Origin: Neurospora intermedia | Lineage: Eukaryota; Ascomycota; Sordariomycetes; Sordariales; Sordariaceae | Reading direction: 5' to 3' | Assembly (NCBI GenBank): GCA_037102815.1 | Contig: BTPP01000004.1 | Span: forward strand, 558,001 to 622,000 | Length of the DNA stretch: 64,000 bases | Notes under the pieces: generated by a model | Told to the model about the DNA's origin: nothing | What the model saw: only the letters and a program-made list of their open reading frames with translations | Databases searched by the model: none | Program-made: the position numbers and the translations under genes | Shown here: piece by piece, positions 12,790 to 24,860 of the stretch | How the letters are laid out: every line of letters begins with the position of its first letter | Position numbering within the stretch: the first letter of the stretch is position 1

Positions 12790-15700
12790 GGATTTGATCG
12801 ATGGGACATCGACGGTTGTTCTACGAATGTTTCTTCTAAGGTAAGGGGAGTGTATAGGGTTGGTGGTTCGAAACGGGAACGGTATGCTTTTGACAATCAC
12901 CGAGGAGTCGGTGACCGAGAGGTTATGGTGCGCAGCGTTGATGTGGGCGTTGCTACCGGTACTCTCTTCTTGGATAAGGCCAGGCAGGTATGGGTGTTCT
13001 GCCTGTCAAAGAGAAGGGGCATGGTAGGTACACGTGGGTAAGTAGGAGGGGGGTCATGGACACAACGAATTGGGTTATGAATGTTTGGCAACAATGATTT
13101 TTGGGCAATAGGATATAACGACAGGATACAGCGACAGAGTATAGTTACAGGATGCAGCGTACACGGTAGAGAATATAAAAGGCTGTGAAATGTATGCAAA
13201 GACGACTAGACCATTTGGCCCAAACTTTAATTCGAAGGGCGCAAAGAAAACAGAGAAGGAAAAATAGAATAAACAAGGAAGGGATAACACTCCCAACAAT
13301 TGGCCCACCCGATCTGAAATCCCATTATTTTACACCGTCTACCATCAACTTACAAGTCAATCCATCACTTCCTCTTCGTCTTCCACTTCCAACTTCCTCT
13401 TCCAATAAGGAACCATCACCTTCCAGTGAGATAAAGCTATGCGGTGTGCTATGAGGACCAACAAGAAGTAGAAGAATGTTCACTTTCCCTTCCATGTTCG
13501 TTCACCCTGGGTCATATCACGACTCCAATAAGGCAATTACCTCAACATCAGGCTTCGACCGGAGCTCCAAGACCACTGCCTTCTCTCAGTTCATGGAACT
13601 ATGGAAGGCGCTAGTAGATCCTCTCCATCTTCCGAACAAGTATATCCAGGCTACGCCCAAGAGATAATGAGCCCAGCGATAATTAATTGTAGCTATTTAC
13701 GACTTCTACTAGTCAACACCAGGTAGATGACAAGGCTTTGCCTACAGTTTGCCCTGTGTACTCTTTCAATGGACTTTACTTGCACCGGGCGTTCTGGTTT
13801 TTTTTTTTTTTCTTTTTTTTTCCTTTTTTTTTTCCTCCTTTATCTCGTTCGTTTGATCGTTCGTTCGTTCGCTTTGGTTCGGTTCCGGCAGTTCCGCCAC
13901 GTATATATGTGCAAGGGGAGTTTCATGTACATTGATGGAAATGAGGAAAACGTTAGGTCATTTGTTGTTGTCTCGGTGTCTGTTGTCTGTTGTCTGTTGT
14001 CTGATAATTGACTGACATTGACTAGCTAGCAACATTTCTTTTGACTTCCGTTCCAATTGTGTTTAACATGGATGTTGGGATACTGACCGGAATTATGAGA
14101 ATAACGGACCCAGATGTCTGTCACCTTACCTTGCCATGCCTCGCCTCACCTTCCCTTGCCTTGCCTTGCCTTGCCTTGCGCGCTACGCACACTGCTTCGA
14201 GGACTTTGTGTGTGAGAATTCGGAAACATGGGATGTAGAGTAGGGAGATAGAATTCAGCTCTACTCGTTACTGAATAATAGCGAAATAGATTCTACCCCT
14301 CATCTCTCCTCCTCGCCGCTTGTTCGCCTGTTAACATACTCGCTTACATCAGTAGTTGCACATTTTTGCTTGCTTCTAGAATTCCGCGATTCCCTCCCAT
14401 GTCATGTCATGTTTCGTCTTTTCTCGTTTCGTTTTTTTCTCGTCTCGGTTATTTTCCCCCCATTAATGACCCCTTCTTCGTTTCTTCCTTCCTTCTTTCC
14501 CTCGATGCTTCCTTCCCAGGTCTGACTGACTACACTACACTATGTAGACATACTGTACAAGCTCCACTTTTTTTCTTGTTTACCAAGCACGACCAACATC
14601 CAATCCCCGATTCCCGAAAACGGAAATTGACAAACAACAGCAACAGGGGACAGACCTGTCCTGCACATGGATGGTTGGTCACTGTCAACAAGCAATGACT
14701 CCCGGACAAACAGCCGAGAACAATCATTGCACCATTCCGTTCCTTCGTTCGTTCGTTCGTTCGTTCGTTATCTGTTGAAGCTTCTCGAACAATTCTACCG
14801 CAGTAGTGTACAAGCATCTGTTCCCTTGACACCGGGGTTCGGCAAGGCAGCCAAGGTTTGAAGGTTTGCATCTGGCTTGGTCCTTCCTTGTACATCCAGT
14901 ACTGTGTATACACTACACTTACACTACGCAGTAGTACGGTGTTCTTTACCACAGTATGTACATCACACCACACTTACACCCGCCACGATCCCGACCCATG
15001 CGAGCACCGTCGTTTCGTCTGTGAAGCCCCAACCCTTGCTTAGACAGGTACTACCGACCTCTAGGTACAGTATCAGATTGAGACCCTGCTTCTTTATAGT
15101 GATCTTACCTACTTCTTTAGTGTACCTCTACTATGCACTTGGACCCTGCTTCCTTAGACCCTGCTTCCTTAGACCCGGCCCCTCGTTTCCATCTCACAAC
15201 ACTATCTCTACCTACCTACCGACCCAGGTACCCCTGTCTCTGGAACGTTGGAAGAGTCCGTCTTGGCTTTCAGTCGGCCTTGAGTTTATTATGACATCAA
15301 GTGGTGTGGAGATGGGGCTATGGCCCGGGGGGAGCTATTGTTTCGTATACCTAGCAATCAACACGTGGAGTTCCGGCCGGGCGGTTGACCGGGCAGGCGT
15401 ACCTTGCCTTGAGCATGGATGGCTGTTTGGGTGTTCCGGAGTGGGGGAGGGGCGGCTCTTTTTGTTGACGACGTTGAGTGCTTGCTTGCGTGCGTGTCCG
15501 CGTGTCTGGGCTTCGGTAGGGTAGAGCGAGATGATGATTTGCGGAGATCATGAGAATGAATGATTAATGGGTTTGGTTTGTTGAGGAGGATTCCATGGGT
15601 CCTGGCTGCTGGGTAAATAGGTAGATATCGTGATCTGAAATATTTGGTGGTTCCAATCCGGCATATTTTTATTCGATTTTTTTTCATATGAATTATTGTC

Positions 15701-16552
15701 GGGTACCTATCAAGGTAAGTGATCGCTTTTTCCTTAGTAAATAAAGTTCACAGCCGACGCAAAAGTCCTGACCAAAAGTATTGTTATCCAAGCTTGTCTC
15801 GGGGAGATGGATTAGATTTTACCACTAAAAACAAAACAATAAAAGAGGCTTTTTGTTGCTGATGCTATATTGTACAAGAAGAAAAAAAAAAGGAGACTTT
15901 TCGCAGATCACACAAACAGGTAGAAGATGAAGAAGAAAACAAGAAGGTGAGAAAGAAGATGAAAAAAAAAGAAGAAAAAGAGAAGAAGCAGAAGAAGAAG
16001 AGGCTCGTTTTGTTCAAAAAAAAGCATTTTGGACATTCATTCATTGCTGGCTGGTTATTCATTTGTCCCATGTAGATAATAATCGCATTGCGCGTTCCTC
16101 CTCTCTTTTTGTTGTGTGCTGCGTGCGTGCGTGCGTGTGCTGCGTGAGAGCGTTGTTGTGTGCGTTTTTTGTTCTTTTTGGGTGATGAAACGATCGATGA
16201 TGATGGTGAACTTTTGGGGATAATAATGATGATTGGAAAATGAACGCAAAATTCGGGGGAAAAAAAAAGAGAGAAAGAAATAAAGAAAGCAAGGCAGAAG
16301 AAGAAGAGAAAAGAAACAGAAACAGAAACAGAAACAGACCGAGAAATAACCTTTCTAATCCCAGGGGTATCCTTTTTCTTTTTGCGACAAACAAGACGGA
16401 GAGGAAAAAGAAAAGGACTTTTTTGGTGAGAGAGATAGAGAACCCGAAAAAAAAAAAAAGGTGTGGAATAATGACACTGTGTGGAATGGGATAAAAAAAC
16501 AAAGTGTGTAACACGAAACAGCGCGACCGAAAATCACCACGATCACAAACAA
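12790..16552. other. Gene-free stretch with simple repeats
   Basis: No supportable gene. Contents include homopyrimidine and T-rich tracts near 13797-13840, a GTCTGTT repeat near 13976-14002, CTTGCC repeats near 14145-14178, a TTCG tetranucleotide array at about 14744-14768, and purine-rich tracts with AAG/GAA at 15880-16010 and 16260-16340. The part next to 12790 should hold the 3' end of the zinc-finger transcript and the part next to 16553 the 3' end of the synthase transcript, which converge. Confidence 0.6.
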
Positions 16553-18184
16553 TCACAATGGTGGCGTGACTCCGTACTGATGATGGTACACAGGCGCAAT
16601 GGTGTTTGGCCTCGGAAGCTTGAAATGCGGGAGGTTCAGACAGTACAGCGTCTTATGCTCGCTCCTCACCATTTCTCGAAACCCGTCGAGGTCCAACTGG
16701 CGCACTGGCGGGTAAATCCGTGGCCGTGGTGGCTCATGGACCAGTTCTCCCTTGGAGTTATCGTTTTCTTCGTGGTTGTCGGCCAGGAAATCCAAGATGT
16801 CCCCACGCAGCTTCTCGCCACGCGCAAAGCTCTTGGAGGAGAAAGCCGTCAAAGAAGAAGAAGAAGATGATGGTGATGGTGGTAGTGATGGTTGTGGTGA
16901 TGGTGTTTGCGTCGTGCTGCTGTTCAAGGAAGCGGGCAGATGGTGGTAAATGGACCCTAACCCGCTCGCCCACATGGAGCGCACATGCGAATCATCGGTA
17001 ACCCGGTGGAAATGCGGGTTCCTGGTGCGAATCTGCATGATGGTGACGGGCTGCAGATTTGGCACCCGGCCCGCGTTATAGCCGGCATGAGCAGCAGCGG
17101 CAGCAGTAGCAGCAGCAGCATTTTGCGGGGCCAATTGATCTAGCAGCTCCACAAAATGGAACGGTTCGATGGCGTAGCCGTTGGCGAGCCGCAAGCTCAG
17201 AGCAAGATCCATGGTCATGGCGTGCTCGCCGGCGTTGCCCGTCACGATAATCTCGCTGTCACGGGCGGCGGCCAGGCTGCCGGTTGGGTCGGCGTCGGCC
17301 ATGGCGGACAGCAGCTTGTTGAGCCAGCGGTTGACCACCTGCGAACTCCGGCCCTCGCACGTGTAGTCGATCTCGCCGTTCCTGACCTTGGGCTTGGACG
17401 CCCACCGCAGGCGCACCATGGTCTCGGTGCCCGGGTTGGGGTTGAGGGCAAAGCCGGCGGCAAAGGCGCGGCAGTACTCGTTGACGGCGCCGGGGACGGT
17501 GATGTCGGCGTCGACAAAGGCGACATAGCGGCGCTGGGGGCACAGAGCAGCCACCAGGGCAATGCCAAGCATCATGCCCTCCCCCTTTCCATTGCGGATG
17601 CGCTTGTGGCTCCCGCCGGCCACGTGCGTGACCAGGTCGGGCAGGCCATACATGTTGAAGGCTGCTGCCGCCGCGGCATCGCTCTGGTGGATTGCCAAGG
17701 CGGGCCGGGCGTGGCGGCAGAACTTGCGAAGCATCATGACCTCCTTTCTGTACGCCCGCCCTTCGCTGTTGGACACCAGCACAATCAGACACCCGCGGGG
17801 GATGCCCGAGAGCACGCCCTCGATCGTGTTGGGGTCCTCGCCCTTGCACGGCACAATGACGGCCATCTGGCCCAGGATGCTGTCCAGCTGCGCCTGGGGG
17901 ATGGTCACCTCGGGCGGAACGCCGTCCAGCACGCTCTCGTCGTCCTCCGGATCCGTGTCGCTCTCGAGGTCCCTCATGTCCTCGTCCTCGTCCGAAAACA
18001 GGTCGTCGTAATCCGAGTCGTCCAGCGAAGACTCATCTCCTTGCTCGGAACCTTGGGGCGTGTAAGCTGACCCGACCGTCTCCAGCGGTATCCCCGAACC
18101 GGCATCCAGCTCCAACACCTCAATCAGGTGCATGATGCTGAGGCCGCCCATCTGCAGGCCTTTTCGCGGTTCCGTGAGACGCAT
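16553..18184 (-). CDS. mpgS: Mannosyl-3-phosphoglycerate synthase
   Basis: A single 543-residue frame. The enzyme (family GT55) transfers mannose from GDP-mannose to 3-phosphoglycerate, the first step to mannosylglycerate, a compatible solute. Family hallmarks: MRLTEPRKGL start and IEVLELDAGS near residue 21, IVPCKGEDPNT at 110-120, RNGKGEG at 197-203, the metal-binding FVDAD at 223-227, and GNAGEHAMTM at 316-325, all in the order known from bacterial and archaeal MpgS. Against those roughly 400-residue enzymes it carries a very acidic insert (about residues 49-87) and a long Ser/Pro-rich C-terminal extension, plus an alanine run from a GCA-type repeat. The start is the first ATG (18184) that gives the family N-terminus. 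No phosphatase partner (MpgP) is visible nearby. Cytosolic location is expected; there is no signal peptide. Confidence 0.88.
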   Translation of the reverse strand: MRLTEPRKGLQMGGLSIMHLIEVLELDAGSGIPLETVGSAYTPQGSEQGDESSLDDSDYDDLFSDEDEDMRDLESDTDPEDDESVLDGVPPEVTIPQAQLDSILGQMAVIVPCKGEDPNTIEGVLSGIPRGCLIVLVSNSEGRAYRKEVMMLRKFCRHARPALAIHQSDAAAAAAFNMYGLPDLVTHVAGGSHKRIRNGKGEGMMLGIALVAALCPQRRYVAFVDADITVPGAVNEYCRAFAAGFALNPNPGTETMVRLRWASKPKVRNGEIDYTCEGRSSQVVNRWLNKLLSAMADADPTGSLAAARDSEIIVTGNAGEHAMTMDLALSLRLANGYAIEPFHFVELLDQLAPQNAAAATAAAAAHAGYNAGRVPNLQPVTIMQIRTRNPHFHRVTDDSHVRSMWASGLGSIYHHLPASLNSSTTQTPSPQPSLPPSPSSSSSSLTAFSSKSFARGEKLRGDILDFLADNHEENDNSKGELVHEPPRPRIYPPVRQLDLDGFREMVRSEHKTLYCLNLPHFKLPRPNTIAPVYHHQYGVTPPL

Positions 18185-21100
18185 CTTTTCTTTATTATAT
18201 ATAATAATAATAATGAAAAAGAATTGGCGATTAGGAAATAACAATTATGAATATGAGTTGCAAAACTCGGGGAGGATGATGATTGGCTGGCTGTACAGGC
18301 AGGCGATATGCAGGTGCGTGCTGCAGCAGTAGTGCGCGCCAGTCAAGTGTCGACAAACTTGGTGGTCAAGTTGTTGTTGTTGTAGCTCTTTATATCGGTA
18401 TTAGTAGTAGTAGCAGTGGCAGTGGCGATGATGGTAAAAAAAGTGAGACTGGGCCGGCACTGCGGGTACTTATAGCACATAGCATTCCCCGGACAATGGC
18501 ATGGATGAGGCAGTTCGGGATAGATGACGGGAGAGTGAGTGAGGCAAACAAACACGGTGTGTGTGTGTGTGAGTGTGTGTGTGGTCGCGGGTTACTTTTG
18601 TTGTTGGGCGGTGTTGGTCTGACTGCTGCGGTTCATGATCCCCAGGGCTCCCGAATGGTAATGGTGGTGGTGGTGGTGGTCTGTGGTCTGTGGTTGATGT
18701 GTCACTCGGTATGTCTCGCTCTCGCGTCACTGTACTTGTTCGGGAAACCAACAACGGTATATGGAGAGATGGAAAAGCAAAGTGACTGCCTGGCTATGGC
18801 GACGGGAACGGTTTAAAAAAAGCGTGGCTGACCGTGGGTATGTGACATGCTGCAAAAAAGAAAACAGAAATAAAAAAGAAAACAATCACCAGTTGGGACA
18901 AGCTTTATCTTGATAGGGGGGGAACCGAGTGTAAAGGTTCAGAGGACTGACTGTAGGTACATGGCACAACATGGGGTACAGCATGGGGACAACATGGGAG
19001 AAAGACATGGGCCCATGCACCGAGTTTGTGTGTAACAATAATGTATAGCGAGCGGGTTTGGTAGGTAGGTTTGCCCTTTATTTTTGTTTTATTTTTTTAA
19101 TTCTTTTTTCCCTTTTTTTCACCTGTGTCTACATACCTGGTATCTGTGGTTACCCCGACTACCGAAGCTACTACCTGTAGTAGGTACTATGCGATGGAGG
19201 AGGCAGGCCGGATGGGGAGACTTCCACTTCCAGTCGAGATACATACAATAGCTACAGGTAGGGACCTGGTAAAACACGCTCGTTGTTCAACGGGCAAAGA
19301 AATTGGCAATTTCCCGGCCTTTTCGTTGATTGGAAAGAGAGCTAGAGCAGCTCTGGCAATCTTATCGGCAACTGTGTGTCGAGTCAAACAGGAGGATGGA
19401 GACCTACCTAGGACCTGACTCCCGCCGCTGGCTGGAACTCGACGATCCCACAAGACACAGAGGTATTGTCCTTTAGTGGCCAACCCACCGTAAATTTCTC
19501 CAATAATGCCCCACGTGCCGTTGCAGAGGTTGCTGCTCCAAGCAGGGTTCCGGGGTCTAGTGGCTAATTGCCCAAAGCCAGGGCGACGCTCGGATTTACG
19601 GTGGACTCCCAGGTCCCGTCCCTCGCTCAGAAGCCTTCTGGAAAAAGACCACCCGGACGGGAGAACCATTCCAAATTTCCACCAGCGACGGAGTCCAGGT
19701 CTTTTTTACCTAGCAGTGCCTACCTCTAGCTAGGTACCACTAGCCTAGTTAGTGTCGGTGTGTCCCGTTCCCTTGCTAGTGGGTACAGGTATATCTTCCA
19801 TACCTTAGCGGCGCACTACACTAACAGGTAACTCCGCTACCATCGCCTGGTCTGTGTGATTGGCAGCAACAGTCTCCATGTTAGTGCTCTCCCCCCCCCC
19901 CCCCCCCAAATCCACTTGCCCTTTCACCCAAACCTCTTACCCGTTCAACCCGGTAACAGCCAGTATTCTAACGCTTCAGGGGATGCCGGTGACGATGACA
20001 ATACAGTACTGATTCACAGCCTCCTCTGCTCTCCCCACATGCCTTGAAAAATTCTCCCGTTCTTCCACTTCCACTTCCAAACACTCATCCAAACTCGGCT
20101 TACAGGAAAAAGCAACCACGGCAGATCAAACACTTTTGACATTCCCGTGCTGCCGACGGAACCTAACCTGACAACCCCCCCTTCCCCCCATGGCCAGGCA
20201 CATGCGACGTGATTCGATTCCATGTGTGATGCCCATGATCCACCACCACAGACCAGTGTTTGTTTACTTTTTCGCACCAGACCACTCCAGACCAGACGAC
20301 ACCAACCATCCTCAGCCCTACCCAAGCCAACCTTTGATGAGAACAGGGAAGAATCGTCTTGCGACTGAGGAAGCCAACGCCTTTGCTTTGCCGCGGATAC
20401 AAACCGGTCGTCCCAAATAGGTAGGTGCTTCAATCCAGGCTCTTTGTCCACCCCCTGTCCCTGACCGGCCACATTCCCATCCCCCCCCCCGGTCATCGAA
20501 CCCGTCCATCCCCGGCTGCCACCAACCACCCCCCCGGCCAACTCCCCCCCTGGTCCTGCTCTGTTTCACGACCGGGAGCCGAGCTATGAAGGATCCGGTG
20601 CCCCCCCTGGTCCCGCCCGGGCGTCATAGCGATCCTTTCCACCCAATTTCTCATACGAAGTGGAAACACCAAGAGCCGAGAACAAGACAGAACCACCAGC
20701 ACAAGCCAGCCGGGCATCCCTTCACGGCCGGCCGCGCGGGCATGGCACGTTTGGGGTCATGGTCAAGGTAGTGTAGCTCATGATCATGGACATGGAAGTG
20801 AGCGTAGGCCTGTCTGGCTGGCTGGCTGGCTGGGTGCATCATGTGCGTGCTATGCTTTTTTCCTCCCCGTTCGTCATTCCGTCGCTCTTCTCGCTAGCTA
20901 AGTAGCTCTGCCAATCCGACTTCTTGGCTTGCTATCATATACTCAAATACTCTGAAAAAATGATAGCCCCCAAAATAATAAAACAATAGCACCTACCTAT
21001 ATCGCAAGCCTGACACCCGTTCGTCATCACAGCCCACGACGGATGCAGAGAAAACTCTCATCATCACTGGTCACCCAGAGCTTCGGGTCCAGCACACACT

Positions 21101-23317
21101 CTCGACATGGTTGCATGTCTTTTTTGGTAAGCCAATGGAACTTGATCATGTCACCCTACCTACTACGGCTGGGAACTTTTGAGACGAAGCATGACGGCAC
21201 AAAATACGGTGAAGAATACGACTCTATGTATTCAAAGGTATGTATGTAGTATGTATGTATCGGGGATGACGATCATTCTCACTCTCTCTCACTCATCTCA
21301 AGTCACTCAGTCACAAAACAGGCCATGGCATGCTCGGGCGCACACTCATGCTCACACCACTTTCTTTCTTGACAAATGGAAACTGCCATTCAGCAACAAG
21401 CGCAAGCGCCAGGCGCGGTGACTGTGTTTTTTTTTCGGTCTATGTCGTCCAGTCTCACTTTTCCCTTCTTCGTTGACACCCACCCACCCACCCACTCACA
21501 CTCACACTCACACTCACACTTACACCCACAGATCCATCCCTCCATCCATCCACTTGCATGGGTTCTTTTCCTCCATCTACACTGCATACATACACTGATG
21601 CCATGCGCCCCATGTTCATCAGCAGTACAGGGTGTAGTGCCCCATTGGCATGTTCATCGTGTTACACAAGAAAGGGTGATCAATGCAACCCAACTCCCTC
21701 GGTTGAGTTCGCCGAGACCGGGCGTAACACTGGAGAAGGGGACAAAAAAAGATTGAAAGATCCAGTTGACAAAAAAGAGAGAGAGGAAATGGGATGGCGT
21801 CACAATCCACGTCGGCCGGAAAGCAACCCAAAAGATGCCGTAAGAGAGAGAGAGAGAGAAAAGAGAGAGGCATTGCCAGACATACATACCGCGAATGACG
21901 CGGTAGGATAGCGCGGTACACGGGCATAATACCGCAATACCCCTGTCACAATATCGGCTTCAGCGTAATGATGATACTTGCCTACCTTTTTTTGCAGGCC
22001 TCTGGAAAACCCAGTGGCTCGGATACGCCTTGTCCTGTTGGACCGTTGTTAGTGTACCTCGGAGACCTCCAACTCTGGTCAACCAATCAAGACGCCGGAC
22101 CATCCTCCATCCTACGCTAGCCCCGAGTTTATGTAGGTACCAGGTCTAACTGACAGCAGCAGAACACACGTGCATGCCAAACAGGGGAAAAACGGGACCA
22201 AAGAAGGAATAGGAAAGCGTAAAGATTTGCTGATAAACCTACAAAAAAAGAAAAAAGGAAAGAAAGCAAAGAAAAACAAGGCGGACCACATTCCGCTAGG
22301 AGACTTCTCCGCGAGACAGCAATCCCTGTTGAAAAGAAAAAGCCCGGGGAAATCATCAATGAACGACATCCTATCGCCCGTTTGAACTTTTCTATATCGA
22401 ACCATATCTACTAGATACCTAACAAGCAACTAGGTACACTAGTAGGATTTCCAAAAGTAGTAGCAGCAACAAATGCATGTCTCAGATACACCACCACACC
22501 CACTGACCACCCACACTACCTACTACAAAAAAAAATAAGCAATGTTTCTGAGTCGGCTCCTGAGAACTGAGACATCGTGATCAGTTTCCAGCGCGTCGAA
22601 CACACCCGAAAAGCCCGTTAGCCAGAGCAGCTGAACCAAAGACATTTCAAGCCCTGCCCTGCCCTTTCCGAACTGCTGAATGGATGAATTGATAAATGCC
22701 ATTTTATAGCATGGGAATTCTTACCTACCTCTAGCAATAAACTTACCTCCCGGGCGGACACTAATCACATCCACGGCACCGAACACAGTTATGAAAGTTG
22801 TTAGTCCCGGACTTGGAATATTCTCATTGCCCTCTTCACGTTATTCCACCTGCATTAGCCACCATCAGGAAATTCAGGAAATTCCCATTCTCCCTTGTCA
22901 AGCCACCACGAGAAAAAGAAAAGAAAAGAAACAACAGCAATAACGCCATCGATGTGCAATGTACCTCTAAGGTAAGAAACAAACCGCAATATCTGGTCGA
23001 TTTCAACATCGGCACCACCGGCCACTAGTCACTAACCATTAACCACAAGCCACCAGCCAGCCACCAGCCACTGGGATCAACATCCCACTCAACGTCTCTG
23101 CGCAATATATAATACCAGTCATATGAAAGTTCCTTCTCCCTTCTTCCGTCGCGGCTGATAGTTACCCACTTTGTCTTGTCTTCTTCCAACCTTCCGATGA
23201 TGAAAGCCACAAGTCTATCCTAATTCGTAAATCTAGGAATCCGATTCGTCTGTTCTCTTTCGAAACAAGGGAGCTACTAGAAAAGCCACAAAGTTAGACG
23301 AGCCATGGTAGGCACGA

Positions 23318-23387
23318 TAGGCAAGGTATTTAAGCAAGGTATCTAGGCAAGGTAGGCAAGGTATCTAGGCAAGGTATCTAAGCAAGG
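23318..23387. repeat. Short minisatellite, GCAAGGTATCTAG-like unit
   Basis: About five or six imperfect copies of a 10-13 bp word built on GGCAAGGTATCTA, some copies lacking the ATCTA part. No coding potential. Confidence 0.65.
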
Positions 23388-24530
23388 GTGCGGCGCAGTT
23401 ACAGTACACTACCATACCTACTGTACATACCTTACCGTACAAGCAGATACTATCCCCATGTCCATTTACGTCCATTCACGTCTTACATCCACGTCTATGC
23501 AGTCGAGTTTCGCACTGTACCTGTTCCATGACTTCAGCTGGCTCCCCATTCTTGAATCTTCGGGGTTAGTCCTGCCTTCCGGTTCGGTTCCGAAACCAGA
23601 AGAACAACTGAACCAGGCTGAGTGTACAGGCATACTTTTTCCTGAACTCGGTATGGCTTGCCTTTTCTCTTTCTGCAACGCTTCCACTTTGCGAGACTTA
23701 ATTTACCACTAGGTTGTTGATAGCCCGTTGCCTGTCTCTACATGTACGTCTAGGTATTTACAGGATAATTCTTCAAGCAGCTATGATGGGATCACAAATT
23801 AGGCCAGGGCAACACCACACTATACTCACACACACTCTCTCTTTCGATGTTGGAACGATCCCTTATCAGATTCAGAACCTACCTATCTTGACAAATACCC
23901 TTGGACGCTTTCTTCTCCTTCTTCCAAAATCAATCACAGCCAGCCAATCAACCATTTATCAATCCATCCATCCATCCATCCCATAGCGTCCCTGGGGCTG
24001 GGGCTGGGGGCTAGGGGCTGAGACTGGGACTAGTGGACGACACGGAATGTCTGTCTGACTGACTGACTGACTGCCTGCCTGCCCTCTCCGCCCTGCAGAC
24101 TAACCGCGTACGGTACCTACCTACCGACAGGTCATGTAAGTTCACTCACATGATATCCCGCCTGGTCCCTTGCGTGCATTAGTCTAGTCTAGTTTGGTTG
24201 CCCTACTACCTTACCCAATCTGTAGCGTCATGGTCTGGTTGCACGAGTGACGACAGAATGGCCCCCCATTATTTCAGGTTAGGCGTCCACATACCTACCT
24301 ACCTAGGTACCTACGGCACCGAGCACGGCACCGACATAGGTACCTACCTAGCTAGTAGGGTAGGTACCATTCACGCATGCATGCATGCATGCATGGGATT
24401 TCGGAAAGCAGGCAGGGTAACTGGAATGGAGTGTTACTTACCTCTACTGGATGGATGGATGGACCTAACCATTGACGACGCATGGAACTTCACATCACAC
24501 ACTCTTTAACTTATTCGTCCGGCTCTTTAC

Positions 24531-24562
24531 AGGTAGGTAGGTAGGTAGGTAGGTAGGTAGGT
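24531..24562. repeat. AGGT tetranucleotide array
   Basis: Eight tandem AGGT units leading into a GGTACC palindrome and TACC on the far side, so the whole forms a potential hairpin. Shorter versions of the same TAGGTACCTA word occur at 24297-24370, 25880-25960 and elsewhere in the gene-free region. Confidence 0.75.
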
Positions 24563-24828
24563 ACCTACCATGTCAGTTACGTCCTCAAAGCACATCTGGC
24601 TGATAAGCGAAGAAAGAACTAGGAGACTAAAAAAAAAAAAGAAGTGCAGTTACATTCAACTCCCAGCTGCCATCTCCCAGACACATCCCCTGTGCAGTGA
24701 CTTAAAAAACGCCCAAAGCACACCCACCCAACAAAATCAGACAAGGTTAGGTTCGCTTCCGAAATAGAGTTCCCCGTGCCGTCTTTCTCCATCCTGTTCC
24801 AGCTCACTGGGACCCTACCTAGGTACCT

Positions 24829-24832
<4 letters not shown>

Positions 24833-24859
<27 letters not shown>

Positions 24860-24860
24860 T
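24833..24860. repeat. Poly-T run of 28 nt
   Basis: Homopolymer T tract in non-coding DNA. Confidence 0.8.

Noticed and set aside
12249-12896. 215-codon minus-strand open frame rich in Pro and Ser
   Set aside because: Antisense shadow of the Gly/Glu/Lys-rich tail of the zinc-finger gene.
17156-18070. 304-codon plus-strand open frame
   Set aside because: It is the antisense shadow of the GC-rich mannosyl-3-phosphoglycerate synthase gene, which has clear family motifs on the minus strand.
19187-19669. 160-codon minus-strand open frame
   Set aside because: No recognisable domain and no good start; lies in the gene-free stretch.
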